A stretch of DNA of 30,346 nt from Symsagittifera roscoffensis (GCF_963678635.1 NC_087062.1:40441330-40471675), one strand, 5' to 3'; shown: positions 20,301-28,511, counted from the first letter of the stretch. A program made the numbers and translations. The notes: generated by a model from the letters alone, not told the origin.

Positions 20301-21771
20301 TACCGGGTTTATTCGGGTTCAACACCGGGTGATGCGGGAGATACCACTCATGATCGGCTCGTGATTTGGGATCGTGTGCCTTAACGGTTATGACGTATCC
20401 GTTTTGTATATCTTCTCTTATTGTTTCGGCGTATTTTTCACGGAGCGACGGATCCTTATCTAGCCTCTTTTCCAAAGACTTTAATTGAGCTAAGGAGGAA
20501 AAATAGTTATTCGGTAAACTACTTTCCTTATCGTTCCAAAGCATTGGTACAATGTACCTCTCACCATCGTGAAAGGTGTCATTTTTCAAAACGGACAAAG
20601 CGCGTTTGTCGGCGGCGGAACGGGCATCTACCTGCTTGAAGGCTCCATATGACTCCAACTCATACCATGTTTTAATTTGGTCCGCAAGAGACATGTCTTC
20701 GACAACACACTTAAAGCAAGACGAGTTCGACTTAAAGGACGGCGGTAACGGACCACTTAAAACCCAACCTATCGGAAGGCGTACGGCGCACGGTGAAATA
20801 GAGTCCTCCCCCAGAAGGTACTGAACGGGTCTTATGGCATAGTAGAAATCCTGTCCAATAATTATTAATTCGATGTCCTCATACTTATAATGTATAGGTT
20901 TGATCGGAGCTAACTGCGGGTATTTTTCCTGTAATTCAGGAATACTTATGCTATCCGATCCAATGCGAATATGATCCTTAACATAAGCTCGAAAAGAAAA
21001 CGAAAATTCACTTTTATTCGTTTCGGCGGAAACTTGAAAACTTACTTGATGAGTTTTCATTACGCTCGTGGAATTGAGTCCATTTATGGTGAGGTTAACG
21101 GGAGTGCCAACCAAATGGAGGCGTTTTACGAGATCGGCGGATACCCATGAGTGCGTGGAAGCACTATCGCAAAGAGCTAGGGCATTAGTAATCGTCGCAT
21201 CCGAAGAGACGGCGAGTGATGCAACTGGCAGGAGGCCTTTAGTTGACTCCTGGCTATGAATATCGCCGACGGCAGCGTTAGTCGATACATGTTTAGTGTT
21301 TGCGTTACCTGACGCCGGGGAACTTTTAGTATCCTTAGGAGGAAAAATTTTCTCCGCTCCATGTAAGAGCACGTTGTGTGTGCTTTCACAATCTGGCTTG
21401 GGGCATTTTCTGGCCTTGCTACAATTACGAAAACTGTGATTGCTCTGTAAACACGCAAAGCAAAGTTTTTGTTCGGCTACATGTTTCGCTCGTTGCGTAG
21501 CGTTTTTCTCTTTGAATACGGCGCAATTCCAAAGAGCGTGTTGACCTTTACATACAGAACATGGAGGGAACTTTGGTTTTTCCTTAGTCTTATCACTCAC
21601 TTTTGCATTACTAGCAAACACTTTCGTACCTACTTTTTGCTTTACTGGTTCTTCAGACTTAACCTTAGAATTAATGGTTTTTAGCCTCTCATGACCCTCC
21701 GCTTTTTCTTTAAGCCATTCGTTGAAATCTAGCAGAGTTGGTCGATGCCACTGGCGTCTTACGGTTTGCAT
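17317..21771 (-). CDS. pol: BEL/Pao Pol polyprotein (protease, RT, RNase H, integrase)
   Basis: An uninterrupted 1,484-codon frame. Residues 1-40 continue the Gag DUF1759-like region. CCHC-type zinc knuckles lie at 71-83 and 104-117. The aspartic protease has a CDSAS active-site motif at 201-205. RT has SADIEGMF (Asp 538) and YMDD at 614-617. The Pao-type RNase H has candidate acidic residues D797, E842, D872 and D917. The integrase has an H2C2 zinc region (His ~1115/1120, Cys 1150/1153) and a DDE triad near D1186, D1248 and E1297. A DUF5641-like C-terminus (WMREY, KAGDLVCVIE, RPTVKLAP) completes it. All catalytic residues I checked are present. The annotated Met is internal: the frame continues upstream into gag, separated by one TAG. 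The last five codons lie in the 3' LTR. Acts on element RNA and cDNA in virus-like particles. Confidence 0.95.
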   Translation of the reverse strand: MQTVRRQWHRPTLLDFNEWLKEKAEGHERLKTINSKVKSEEPVKQKVGTKVFASNAKVSDKTKEKPKFPPCSVCKGQHALWNCAVFKEKNATQRAKHVAEQKLCFACLQSNHSFRNCSKARKCPKPDCESTHNVLLHGAEKIFPPKDTKSSPASGNANTKHVSTNAAVGDIHSQESTKGLLPVASLAVSSDATITNALALCDSASTHSWVSADLVKRLHLVGTPVNLTINGLNSTSVMKTHQVSFQVSAETNKSEFSFSFRAYVKDHIRIGSDSISIPELQEKYPQLAPIKPIHYKYEDIELIIIGQDFYYAIRPVQYLLGEDSISPCAVRLPIGWVLSGPLPPSFKSNSSCFKCVVEDMSLADQIKTWYELESYGAFKQVDARSAADKRALSVLKNDTFHDGERYIVPMLWNDKESSLPNNYFSSLAQLKSLEKRLDKDPSLREKYAETIREDIQNGYVITVKAHDPKSRADHEWYLPHHPVLNPNKPGKVRRVLNGASKCHGASFNKSLLVVPDLLQNLIFVLLRFRQHKYAVSADIEGMFLQVGVREEDQPSLRFLWREDPTSSVVVHQYTRHIFGARDSPTCANFALQKTASDNQFEYPEAASAVVQKFYMDDYLDSFQNSDDALKLGRDLISLLKLGGFRLTKFVSNVPDVTTALDPDNRESNSSVKDICASPDQSSHVLGLKWDHVKDTLVVSRGVDRPLDKAITQRTVLSFVSSFFDPIGLVAPYTVKARLLLKDIWRISGQKWDDDLPEEIKKQSLEWHSGLHLLGSLTIPRSYFTEPFDRIELHMFGDSSQDVFCAVAFLRARLVSSHQTELAFVFGKARVAPMKALSIPKLELQAALLATRLKEEILKGLTFKVTDIFMCTDSTTVLQWLHSCSKLPVFVGNCTGEILESTSTDQWHHILSGDNPADTGTRGISSEALKESSWVNGPSILRTTDWPFKPDTRVFDKIRLKGPSCDIDICLENSSNFVVDVLTEKNLPFGKWERFNSIVKYKRTVAFLLRWLPSHKHFRSSILENTDPCEMDIAEQKLIYLSQSETFHNELKLIRSGKVITRNSRIAKYSPFIGPAGILRSTGRISRLVNSDFDSKHPIILDARHAVVRLLVQHLHVRNFHQGLDYMRAVVNLKYVVLNLRWLLRNIENTCVVCRKRKAQTVTHMMADLPIERLGYKQPPFSNTGIDYFGPFLVPIRRSTEKRWGFLFTCLTTRAVHIEVVPSLDTSSCVMGVERFIARRGTPTTVMSDNGTNFVGAQKELLACVESWNKLARAVFVQKGIKWKFNPPSAPHHGGSWERLVRSVKRVLYDILGNRRVTEEILRTTLCLVEQSLNARPITAISSDPLDLEALTPNHFILGQHAASFPSLSFEENFDHKKRFARAQSYANAIWTRWMREYVPSLNRRAKWHNQSDVKLKAGDLVCVIEPDTPRGHYPLARILRLHYGKDGCARSADIKTVTSELTRPTVKLAPVLPSLGVEDVAAKM
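17336..17347 (-). promoter_or_regulatory. Polypurine tract of the BEL element
   Basis: The minus strand reads AGGGGTGGAGGA immediately before the 3' LTR start (TGTTGC). This is where the plus-strand primer is expected. It overlaps the coding sequence for the end of pol and contains a single T interruption. Confidence 0.75.
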
Positions 21772-21774
21772 TGA

Positions 21775-22785
21775 CTATGCTTCCTTAAGGTTTGGCGGGA
21801 GCTTACTCACAGCCTGATTCAGTAAGTTAACACTTTTCAGGTCATCGTTAAAAGATAGAGACTTGAATACGGCAACAAGTCCAGAAATTGTAGAGGAAAA
21901 GCCGATTACATTTTCCGAGTTATGCATTTTCAGCGGCGGAAAATTACTCAATTTATCTAGATGAGCCCCTACTACAGCATGCGGCTGCCCGAATTTTCTT
22001 TGAAGAGTTTCTAATGCGTCTTTATATAGTACTCCGCTATAGCTATACTCAGCGATTGCGGGTTTTGCTTTACCCACTACGAGCGTTTTCAGATAAGTAA
22101 GCTTTTCATCGTCACTGAGTATGGCTGAATCGACCGTCGATATGAACTGCCCAAACCACTCATGCCAATTAAGCGGGTTGCCATCGAACTGGGTCAGCTT
22201 CCACTCAGGGAGATGATCTTTTCGGCTGTGCATGAGTATATTAACCAACTCTCGTGTCGAAAGTGGACGCTCGACGTCTGCACCAGGTGAATTACCGGGA
22301 GTTGGCTCTGTGTAACTCGAAGAGTTACCGTGACAATCAGGAACGAACGGTTGATTAGCATGTGAAGAAATTTCAGGTTGTGCAAAGAACAGAGTCCCTC
22401 CACTTGTATGAGGAACAAAATTATTCGTAGGAACAATCGGAGTTACTGCGGAAAAAACAGTTGTCGAAGGAACGTAGTGTTGTTGAGCTGACATTAAAGG
22501 GGCAGCAACAGCTGGTCTCCACAAATTACTATAAGGATTATAGTGGTCGCTTGAAAAGTTGTACCTACCAACGGGAACACCCATATGTTGTTGTGATGGG
22601 ATTACTGGTGCTTGGTAGCCAGCTACTACTGATCCTGTAGTTTGATGACTCAAAGAAACCTGATTAATTGCTGTTGATGCAGGAACAAACGGTGCTACAC
22701 CAGAAGGAACTTCTGCAGATGTTGGTGGAGCAAAATAGTTTTCAGAAGTTACCGGGACTACTGAACCTGTGTTTGGATTGCCGGA
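21775..22785 (-). pseudogene. gag: BEL/Pao Gag, distal part, ending at an in-frame TAG
   Basis: Same reading frame as pol, separated from it only by a TAG at 21777-21775. The first ~150 codons are a Pro/Ser/Val-rich linker. From about 22,205 downward is a DUF1759-like Gag domain (WKLTQFDGNPLNWHEWFGQF, then SYSGVLYKDALETLQRKFGQ). The TAG falls inside this domain, whose end is encoded at the start of the pol frame, so a nonsense mutation is more likely than a programmed stop. There is no suitable ATG: the first apparent start is a TTG, and the frame is already open upstream to about 22785. It therefore continues the proximal Gag frame after a frameshift. Confidence 0.85.
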
Positions 22786-23594
22786 TGAGTGGACGGAAAA
22801 GTTGGATTGCCGGATGTTTGGAGCACCGGATGAGTGGACAGAAAAGTTTGCTGAGGCAAATTATTAGAAACAGGTTGAATGACCTGCTGTAACCCTACTG
22901 GATTGTTAACGGAAACCTGCGATCGGACCAAATTCGACAAATTATGTTGTTGTCCGTGAATGTGGTTACTGTAATACAATCCCGGATCACTAGAAGCTGC
23001 CTGGCCATTATTCACTCCTGTAAAACTTGATGAGACCAAGTAATTTGTTGATGCAGGATAAGTTGCCTCAGGAGCTATCGAACGAACGTGCTGCTCTTGA
23101 TTGGGAACTACAACAGCATCAGGCTGATTGTGGTCGACAGATTCGACCCAGTGACGCGTACGATCCTTTTCGTCTATTGTTAGTTGTGGAGAGATTCGAG
23201 TTAAACCACTTTCCTCAGCATTCTCGCTGATTTCCGACAACTCATCTTCTAACTCAAGCCCTTTCAACTCAATTTCTGCCAGTTTTTTCCTGTGTTCTTC
23301 AGCCAATTTTTCCAACTCTAAACTGCTTTGTTGTTCTAAAACATATTGTTTCATCTTGTTTTGCTGCTCTTTCAGTCTTAATGATACCTTTGCCTGCCTC
23401 TCAAGTTCCTCTTGTTGTTTCTTTAAAATCATTAAGTCGCGCTTTTTCTCAGAAAGTGTTTTCGACGGAGCGGCGGTATAACGACTAGATTTCTGAGAAC
23501 CCGATTGATGATGTCGGCTGCTTCGGTGTGACACCTTAGAGCGGTTATCTGTTTTATGCGACTGGGGTTTTTCACGTGTTCCAGCGTTTCCCAT
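22758..23594 (-). pseudogene. gag: BEL/Pao Gag, proximal part, ending by frameshift
   Basis: The first ATG after the 5' LTR and primer-site region is at 23594. It opens 278 codons: a basic Ser/His segment (RSKVSHRSSRHH), a long Glu/Lys/Gln coiled coil (roughly residues 45-135, with LEKLAEEHRKKLAEIELKG), then a Pro/Gln/Thr-rich linker ending at a TAG (22760-22758). The linker ends in an imperfect reiteration of about 30-45 bases (22,765-22,850). The frame of the distal Gag piece overlaps here, so slippage in this repeat plausibly caused the frameshift. Unlike typical BEL Gags it starts directly with the basic segment; the coil seen in 16459-16841 has no equivalent at its N-terminus. Confidence 0.8.
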
Positions 23595-23810
23595 TTGTAA
23601 AAATTTGCCGAAATCTATTCTACATTCTCCTGACAAATGTCGATCTGGGCTAGTGCTTCGGAAATCTCTTGTTTCCAATTTTTTTTTGTCCGAATAGTGT
23701 TTCAGCTCACGGCAAGCTCGGTCGCTGAACGAGCGTGAAGTTCGAAGGAAACTCACTCTCTGGAATAGTCTCTGGAAGTTTGTTGTCTTCGAATGAAACC
23801 GAATCGCTCG

Positions 23811-23830
23811 TGCCCTTTGTGGGACGCAAA
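23811..23830 (-). promoter_or_regulatory. Candidate primer-binding site of the BEL element
   Basis: Just inside the 5' LTR the minus strand reads TTGCGTCCCACAAAGGGCA after a short T-run. The GCGTCCCA...GGGC pattern is like tRNA-complementary primer sites, but the canonical leading TGG is not intact (TTG instead). The priming tRNA cannot be assigned by eye. Confidence 0.45.
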
Positions 23831-23832
23831 AA

Positions 23833-24326
23833 TGTGCGCGTAAATCTCCACGATTATATAAAAAACGGTTTTTAAACACTTTAATTAATGAGTATTTTCT
23901 CGGCAAAATAACTCCGGAAGTTTGAAAATATAACGATAATTTATATTTTTTAACAAGCTTTATCATCGGTAACATCGGCCACAATAAACTGCATAACTCA
24001 AAGCAAGCTGCAAAAATGGCCAGTATTTGTCCTTGAGACAAATTGCTCTTTTTAAAGGTCAGCCTTAATCAAGGCTGAACCTAATTAGAGCGAAAAGACG
24101 GTTAAAATAGGTTTTGGGGGGATCGAACCTGGTTACGGAGCATCCCATCAAGTTCGGTGCATATTCGAGTTATAGAAAGGAAATGACCTAGTCGGGATTC
24201 GAACCGGCGCCGAACCCACCGGGACGCACCCTGTATACGCTTGGCTACTGTCCCTATATGCATTCACATTTTGGTTCAACTTTATATGCATTTATACTCT
24301 CGCACATTTACATTTGCGCTGCAACA
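23833..24326 (-). repeat. BEL/Pao 5' LTR (right)
   Basis: 494 bp, partner of 16842-17335. It is followed directly by the 122-bp direct repeat on its outer side and by a primer-site-like sequence on its inner side. A long open frame crosses the LTR on the minus strand (up to 24041) but lacks an ATG in a sensible place and is not a protein. Confidence 0.95.
24184..24254 (-). other. tRNA-like module in the right LTR
   Basis: Same module as 17193-17263 at the equivalent LTR position. It differs at two bases (one in the anticodon-side GC stretch, one near the A box). Its presence in both LTRs shows it was part of the LTR before this copy integrated. Confidence 0.75.
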
Positions 24327-24448
24327 GGCAGAAAACCTCTTTTTAGATTATTTTGTTGCAAAAATCTGCCTGCTAGTTAGATGTCTTAGAAACAAATATT
24401 TCAACAAAAAAATTTCAATGCACTTCTATCATGCATCTGCGAAACCTA
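24327..24448 (+). repeat. 122-bp direct repeat flanking the composite insertion, right copy
   Basis: Partner of 16068-16189, starting immediately after the terminal CA of the right LTR and running to 24448. Beyond it the sequence leads to the sulfotransferase exons. Confidence 0.95.
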
Positions 24449-24787
24449 AAAACACCAATGGTCTCTTAGTTAACGGATGCTATTTTAAATAGAATATGTA
24501 ACAACTATTTCCGGCACGAGGAATTGTACTTGGCACACGGAAAGTTTCTGGCACAAGGAAAGTAGTTTTTATTATTATTATGATTAAGTTTGCTCTCTAA
24601 CAAAATTAATCGGGGCTTTATTTTAGAAAAAAAAACTATTTAATTCCCAATGATTTGAAAAAAATGCCTGATTATTTAGTTTTTCAAAGGCTTATTCGCA
24701 TTTGATTAGTTAAATGGCCCCTAATTTCATGCGATGTATTATGTAATAAACCATGGGCTCTCTATATAAATTCAATTATTGTTTTAG
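24449..24787 (+). other. Upstream region or intron of the sulfotransferase gene
   Basis: About 340 bases between the right 122-bp repeat and the first recognised exon. It contains a short degenerate reiteration GGCACGAGG / GGCACACGG / GGCACAAGG (24,514-24,562) and ends in a T-rich splice acceptor (ATTGTTTTAG). No promoter or start codon could be assigned. Earlier exons must lie beyond or within the insertion. Confidence 0.5.
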
Positions 24788-26393
24788 AACACTTCGTTTC
24801 TTGGTTGTTTCTCCGGAGACATAGCCCAAATTGGCCATAACTCAGAACCACTTTGGGGTTCATCAAATGAGTCGAATCTTAACGCAAAGAGCTGCTCAGA
24901 TTCCTGCAAAACATTTCAGTCATCACTTTTTGCTAATAGACAACCAAATTCTTCTTGCTACTGCGGTATTTCACTGGTCGAAAGTATCAAAAACGTGCAC
25001 AAAGCCGATTCTCACCTGAAGTGCGATATTGCTGCTTTTAAAACGGAGAAGAGTTTTGATATTTGCAGACAGCAAGCTGTGTTTCTTGATCCGAAAACCA
25101 GTAAAGTGCCCCGTGTGGCTCTGGTTTCGGTTGCTGGATCAGGAAACACCTGGACGCGATATTTGGCGGAAAGTGTGACTGGAATTCTGACTGGCAGTTT
25201 ATACAATGACATTAACTTGTTCCGCGGAGGCTTGAGGGGTGAAATAGAAAAGAACTGGAACAAAACAACCTTCATCAAATCGCACATATTAGGTATATTG
25301 AAACCTGTAGAAAAGTAAACGCATATTTTGTGAGTTTGGTGAGAAATTAGCGAGCACTTTTATATGCACTAAGTTCTCAAAGTTTGCACGGTTTTGCGGA
25401 ATTGCGGAGCTGTTTTTTGTTGAGAGTTGTCGCATAACTGTGGTTCAGCAGAGAAAAATAACGGCGGTTTTCTATAACAAGCCTAACTGGTCGTATGTTG
25501 GAACCTTCCATCGCATCGTAGATGAAAATTTTTAATTTATTTTCCGTATTGACAAAAAAAAGTATAAGCAAATCAGCTAAATCTAAAAACATGAGCATTG
25601 AATTGAAGCATTGAAACCAAGATTTAACTAAAAATCATCAGTACAAAGTTAAATTTTTATGTGAAATTTTTAAAAATTTACTCATGGTTTTTGATTCGAA
25701 AAAAATTTGGGGCAACAAATTGAGACACCAGCAAATTACTTGAATCTAGGGCATGAGTAAACTTTAAGGAAGCAGTGAGACTGTGAAATTTTTTATAGTT
25801 TTATGAAATACAGTTTTTTTTCGCTTTCGAGAAACCCTTAAAAAACGTTTTTTTTTTCAGATGCTCCATTTTTTCCTTATATGGACAAATTTGTCTTCCT
25901 AATACGAAACCCAATAAGGAGCGCTCTCGCAGAGTTCCAACGACAACTGGCGGGAGGACATACGAGCGGCATGAGTGTGCATGAGTTCAGAAACAATAGT
26001 AAACGGTTTTTCCAAATATTCAAAAGTCATATTACATCTAGTCTCCCCCGCTTGGCACAATTCCAACCCAAACAATCGCAGCCTGTACTCACAATTTCTT
26101 ATGAAGATATGACTGACAACTTGCTACCACAGCTTCTCAGAATAGCCCACTTCTTGGAAATGGATTCAGATACAATCATTTTGGACCGGGCTGTGTGCAC
26201 TGAGTTGAACCAGGCTCGGATCAAAGCGAAAAGTAAAAGGGTTCAAAAAGAAGACTTGTCGCCATTAGCACTGAAAGTAATTGCTAAAAATAAAACTTTT
26301 GAACAGTTGGAAAAAATTAATAATTTTTTTATTGATAGAAAAACTCACCATATGCGATTGAAAGACTACCAAGCGTCATTCGATAACTCCTAA
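24788..26393 (+). CDS. WSC-domain sulfotransferase (WSCD-like), last two exons
   Basis: Exon a is 24788-25292 and exon b is 25861-26393 (TAA), together about 345 residues. Exon a follows an acceptor (GTTTTAG) and starts with a WSC-type domain (FLGCFSGD, CSDSC, SSCYCG, LKCD, DICR; seven cysteines over ~95 residues). Then comes the sulfotransferase 5'-phosphosulfate loop SVAGSGNTWTRYL and TGSLYND. The donor is AG|GTATAT at 25293. The phase-1 junction makes one Asp codon and keeps the frame into exon b, which holds the 3'-phosphate-binding segment VFLIRNPIRSALAEF. This order matches the WSCD1/2 family, single-pass Golgi membrane proteins predicted to transfer sulfate from PAPS. The N-terminal anchor is missing and presumably lies in upstream exons. 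An apparent start near 24995 is a GTG inside the domain, not a real start. No coding damage is visible. Confidence 0.88.
25293..25860 (+). other. Intron of the sulfotransferase gene
   Basis: 568 bp with GT..AG borders: donor AG|GTATAT, acceptor a run of T then CAG. Excision joins a 1-base and a 2-base codon remainder and keeps the frame. A GT at 25315 would give the wrong phase. The intron carries one copy of the 227-bp repeat that recurs 3' of the gene. Confidence 0.85.
25562..25788 (+). repeat. 227-bp direct repeat, intronic copy
   Basis: Nearly identical to 26931-27157, with only a few substitutions and one A-run length difference. It starts GTATAAGCAAATCAGC and ends in AAGCAGTGAGACT. The two copies bracket the last sulfotransferase exon, offset 1,369 bases. 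Confidence 0.95.
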
Positions 26394-26437
26394 AACTCTT
26401 GCTGCATTCTGTGCCGTATATTATTAATATACTGAGA

Positions 26438-26443
26438 AATAAA
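26438..26443 (+). terminator. Polyadenylation signal of the sulfotransferase gene
   Basis: AATAAA, 45 bases after the TAA, followed by A-rich sequence. It is the first such hexamer after the stop and would give a very short 3' UTR. Confidence 0.6.
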
Positions 26444-26520
26444 AATAACAATAGCTGAGTATTAAAATGAGTATAATTAACTCTGATGGCTGCCTAATAT
26501 GATTTTGCCATACACTACCC

Positions 26521-26690
26521 AGGCCCAGAAATCTTTGCGATCTTTGTCAAATCTTGAAGAATTAAAAAAAAAACATTGAACAAAAATCTTTGAAAACTTG
26601 GCAAGATCGTGTCAAGAATCTTGATGACCGGCAAAGATCGTTAAGAAAAATCCAAGAATCTTGAAGACAAAAAAAACAAAGATAGCAAAT
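26521..26690. repeat. Short imperfect direct and inverted repeats
   Basis: CGATCTTTG (near 26538) and CAAAGATCG (near 26633) form inverted arms about 95 bases apart. The word AATCTTGA(A/T) recurs several times between and after them. No coding potential; probably a remnant of simple sequence. Confidence 0.5.
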
Positions 26691-26819
26691 AATGTTTAAG
26701 ATTTTACTGAGATTGTTTGCAGTTTTATCGAATTTGGGCGTTGTAAGCGCTTCAAAAACAATTTTGAAAGACGTAAAATTTAATGAACCTAAAAGTATGA
26801 GCTATAAAATGGAAGCTTT

Positions 26820-27290
26820 TTGACCATAAATTAATTAAAAGTCATCATACAAAATTCAATTTTGACTAGAAATTTTGCTAAGCTTACAGATGATTTTCAG
26901 ATCGAAAGCAATTTAAGGCAATAAATTGAAGTATAAGCAAATCAGCTAAATCTAAAAACATGAGCATTGAATTGAAGCATTGAAACCAAGATTTAACTAA
27001 AAATCATCAGTACAAAGTTGAATTTTTATGTGAAATTTTTAAAAATTTACTCATGGTTTTTGATTCGAAAAAAAATTTGGGGCAACAAATTGAGACACCA
27101 GCAAATTACTTGAATCTAGGGCATGAGTAAACTTTAAGGAAGCAGTGAGACTATAAAATAAATAAAAACCATCAGTAAAAAATTCTATTTTTGTTCGAAA
27201 TTTTGCAAAATTTTTGGATGATTTTTAATTTCAAATAATTTTAAGCAAAAAATTGAAGCATTAGCAAAGAAAACAATTAATCAAAACATG
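26820..27290 (+). repeat. Diverged tandem repeat family around the downstream 227-bp copy
   Basis: Recurring words AAAA(A/G)(T/C)CATCA, AATTTTT(G/A)..GAAATTTT and (A/T)AATTGA(A/G) recur with a period near 110-170 bases. Starts are at about 26,838, 26,997 and 27,165, plus the related intronic unit at 25,627. Similarity is weak except for the recent 227-bp duplication. This looks like an old AT-rich satellite or the remains of a non-autonomous element. Confidence 0.5.
26931..27157 (+). repeat. 227-bp direct repeat, downstream copy
   Basis: Partner of the intronic copy. Here the repeat sits within a longer run of related, more diverged units (26,820-26,930 before it, 27,160-27,290 after it), so this is the likely source locus. 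Confidence 0.95.
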
Positions 27291-27788
27291 TATGGATCAA
27301 AAATGGAGATAAAGTTTCAAATTTTTTTTATGTACACCAGATTCAAAGCAATTTTAGGCATTCAACTGTAATATAATGCTAGTCATTCGATGATGTATTT
27401 CATGAAACGCTTCAATTTTTGGCCACCAGCGATATTGGAACAATTGCCCAAAATTGCATTCAAACGGATAGTCAAGAAACTTCGAAACTTGCGAAAGTTT
27501 TTCTCGGAAAAAACATTCTATCTTCTTTCTCTCTTACACTTTCCGGCATGAAATCATATTGCAGTTTCAAATGTAGAAACAGATTATTATTTTAAAATTT
27601 CTGCAAATATCCACAATATATCAAAAAAGACACTAAATAAATAATTTAGAATCCTCAAACACATTTTTCATTACAAATTATACACAGAGAGATACAAACT
27701 CTCTTTTCGACAGTAAAGCAAAGCGAAGCTTTGCATCGCTTGCGATTTTTGAAAGTAAATCAATGGAAAAAGACTAGGTCTAAAAATG
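27291..27788. other. Non-coding, nothing recognised apart from a small hairpin
   Basis: No open frame of note. At about 27,719-27,735 GCAAAGC GAA GCTTTGC makes a perfect 7-bp stem with a 3-base loop. The rest is A/T-rich. Confidence 0.45.

Positions 27789-27818
<30 letters not shown>
27789..27818 (+). repeat. A30 homopolymer
   Basis: Thirty consecutive A after ATG. It could be the tail of a retroposed sequence lying to its left, but I found no flanking target duplication or recognisable SINE/LINE body. Confidence 0.9.
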
Positions 27819-27820
<2 letters not shown>

Positions 27821-27958
27821 GTACTGGAAATCTCATCTACTGTCTAAAGTGTGAGCAAAAGAGTTTTCAAAGTCACAAGTAGTATAATTAAAAGTTACAG
27901 AAGTGAATTAAAAACCAAAAACAACTAGGAAAATGGCGTAAAACCAATAGCGGACTTA

Positions 27959-28010
27959 GGGGGGGGGGAGGGGGAGGGGAGGTAGACGCTCTTTCCTCTC
28001 CCCCCTCAGG
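27959..28010 (+). other. G-rich tract followed by C-rich tract
   Basis: Ten G, A, five G, A, four G, A, two G, then after about 12 bases a CTCTCCCCCC stretch. It meets the spacing expected of a G-quadruplex-capable sequence and could alternatively fold as an imperfect G/C hairpin. It stands out in an otherwise AT-rich region. Confidence 0.7.
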
Positions 28011-28444
28011 GATTCGCCACCCTGCCAACCCAAAGGGTCCCCCTTTGTACTATTTTGAGATTTTCAGTTTTTGGCTGACTGAACTTAACATTTTTCTAAT
28101 GGCACCTTCGGCGCCAATCTAAATTAATTCTGAAGGGGAGGGGCGTTTTTTTGGTCGAAATTTTCCAAAAAGTGCCTAAAAACGCCTTTTGGTCTTTTTC
28201 AAAAACTTGTTGGCGGCGCAGAAAATTTGGTCAAATTACGGTCTTTATAGTGGTTTTGGAGAGCTCAAAAAATCAGTTTGATCGACAAAATTTTCAAATT
28301 TTTTTTGAAAACCCGTCCCTCGAGAAATTCTTTGATTCGAACCTGCGTATAACAAAAAAACAATTCTGTGATCTAGCAACTAAGCCGATAAAAAATAAGC
28401 ACAGAAATCAAATGATTTAAAAAAAAGTTTTCACCTGAAGGTTT

Positions 28445-28465
28445 CCTGTTTGAAAAACAAACAGG
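28445..28465. repeat. Perfect 8-bp inverted repeat
   Basis: CCTGTTTG, five A, CAAACAGG. It is immediately followed by the 23-bp tandem duplication. No coding gene is adjacent, so no terminator role is claimed. Confidence 0.85.
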
Positions 28466-28511
28466 TCCAGGATTTTTGAAAGCTTACCTCCAGGACTTTT
28501 GAAAGCTTACC
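28466..28511 (+). repeat. 23-bp unit repeated twice
   Basis: TCCAGGATTTTTGAAAGCTT followed by ACC, then the same with one T to C change. Perfectly adjacent copies abutting the hairpin. Confidence 0.9.

Larger units (their letters stand above)
16842..24326 (-). mobile_element. Full-length BEL/Pao LTR retrotransposon
   Basis: A 7,485-bp element read on the minus strand: 5' LTR 24326-23833, gag in two broken frames, intact pol, 3' LTR 17335-16842. LTRs start TGT and end ACA. The domain order protease, RT, RNase H, integrase and the BEL/Pao signatures (DUF1759-like Gag region, YMDDYLDS RT box, DUF5641-like C-terminus) place it in BEL/Pao. The bases flanking the LTRs (CAAAA left, GGCAG right) do not form a target-site duplication. 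LTR divergence near 1.6% indicates a fairly recent insertion. Gag damage suggests this copy is not autonomous. Confidence 0.95.

Noticed and set aside
17489-21259. Plus-strand ORFs within the pol region and short minus-strand alternates
   Set aside because: They are shadows of the intact 1,484-codon pol frame.
23595-24041. Gag start inside the 5' LTR
   Set aside because: The frame is open through the LTR but its apparent start is a TTG; the first ATG with reasonable context after the LTR is at 23594.
16837-24331. A 5-bp target-site duplication of the BEL element
   Set aside because: The flanks read CAAAA on the left and GGCAG on the right; they do not match.
24995-25318. Stand-alone 107-residue sulfotransferase ORF ending at 25318
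   Set aside because: The start is a GTG within the WSC domain and the stop is intronic; an in-phase donor at 25293 joins to 25861.
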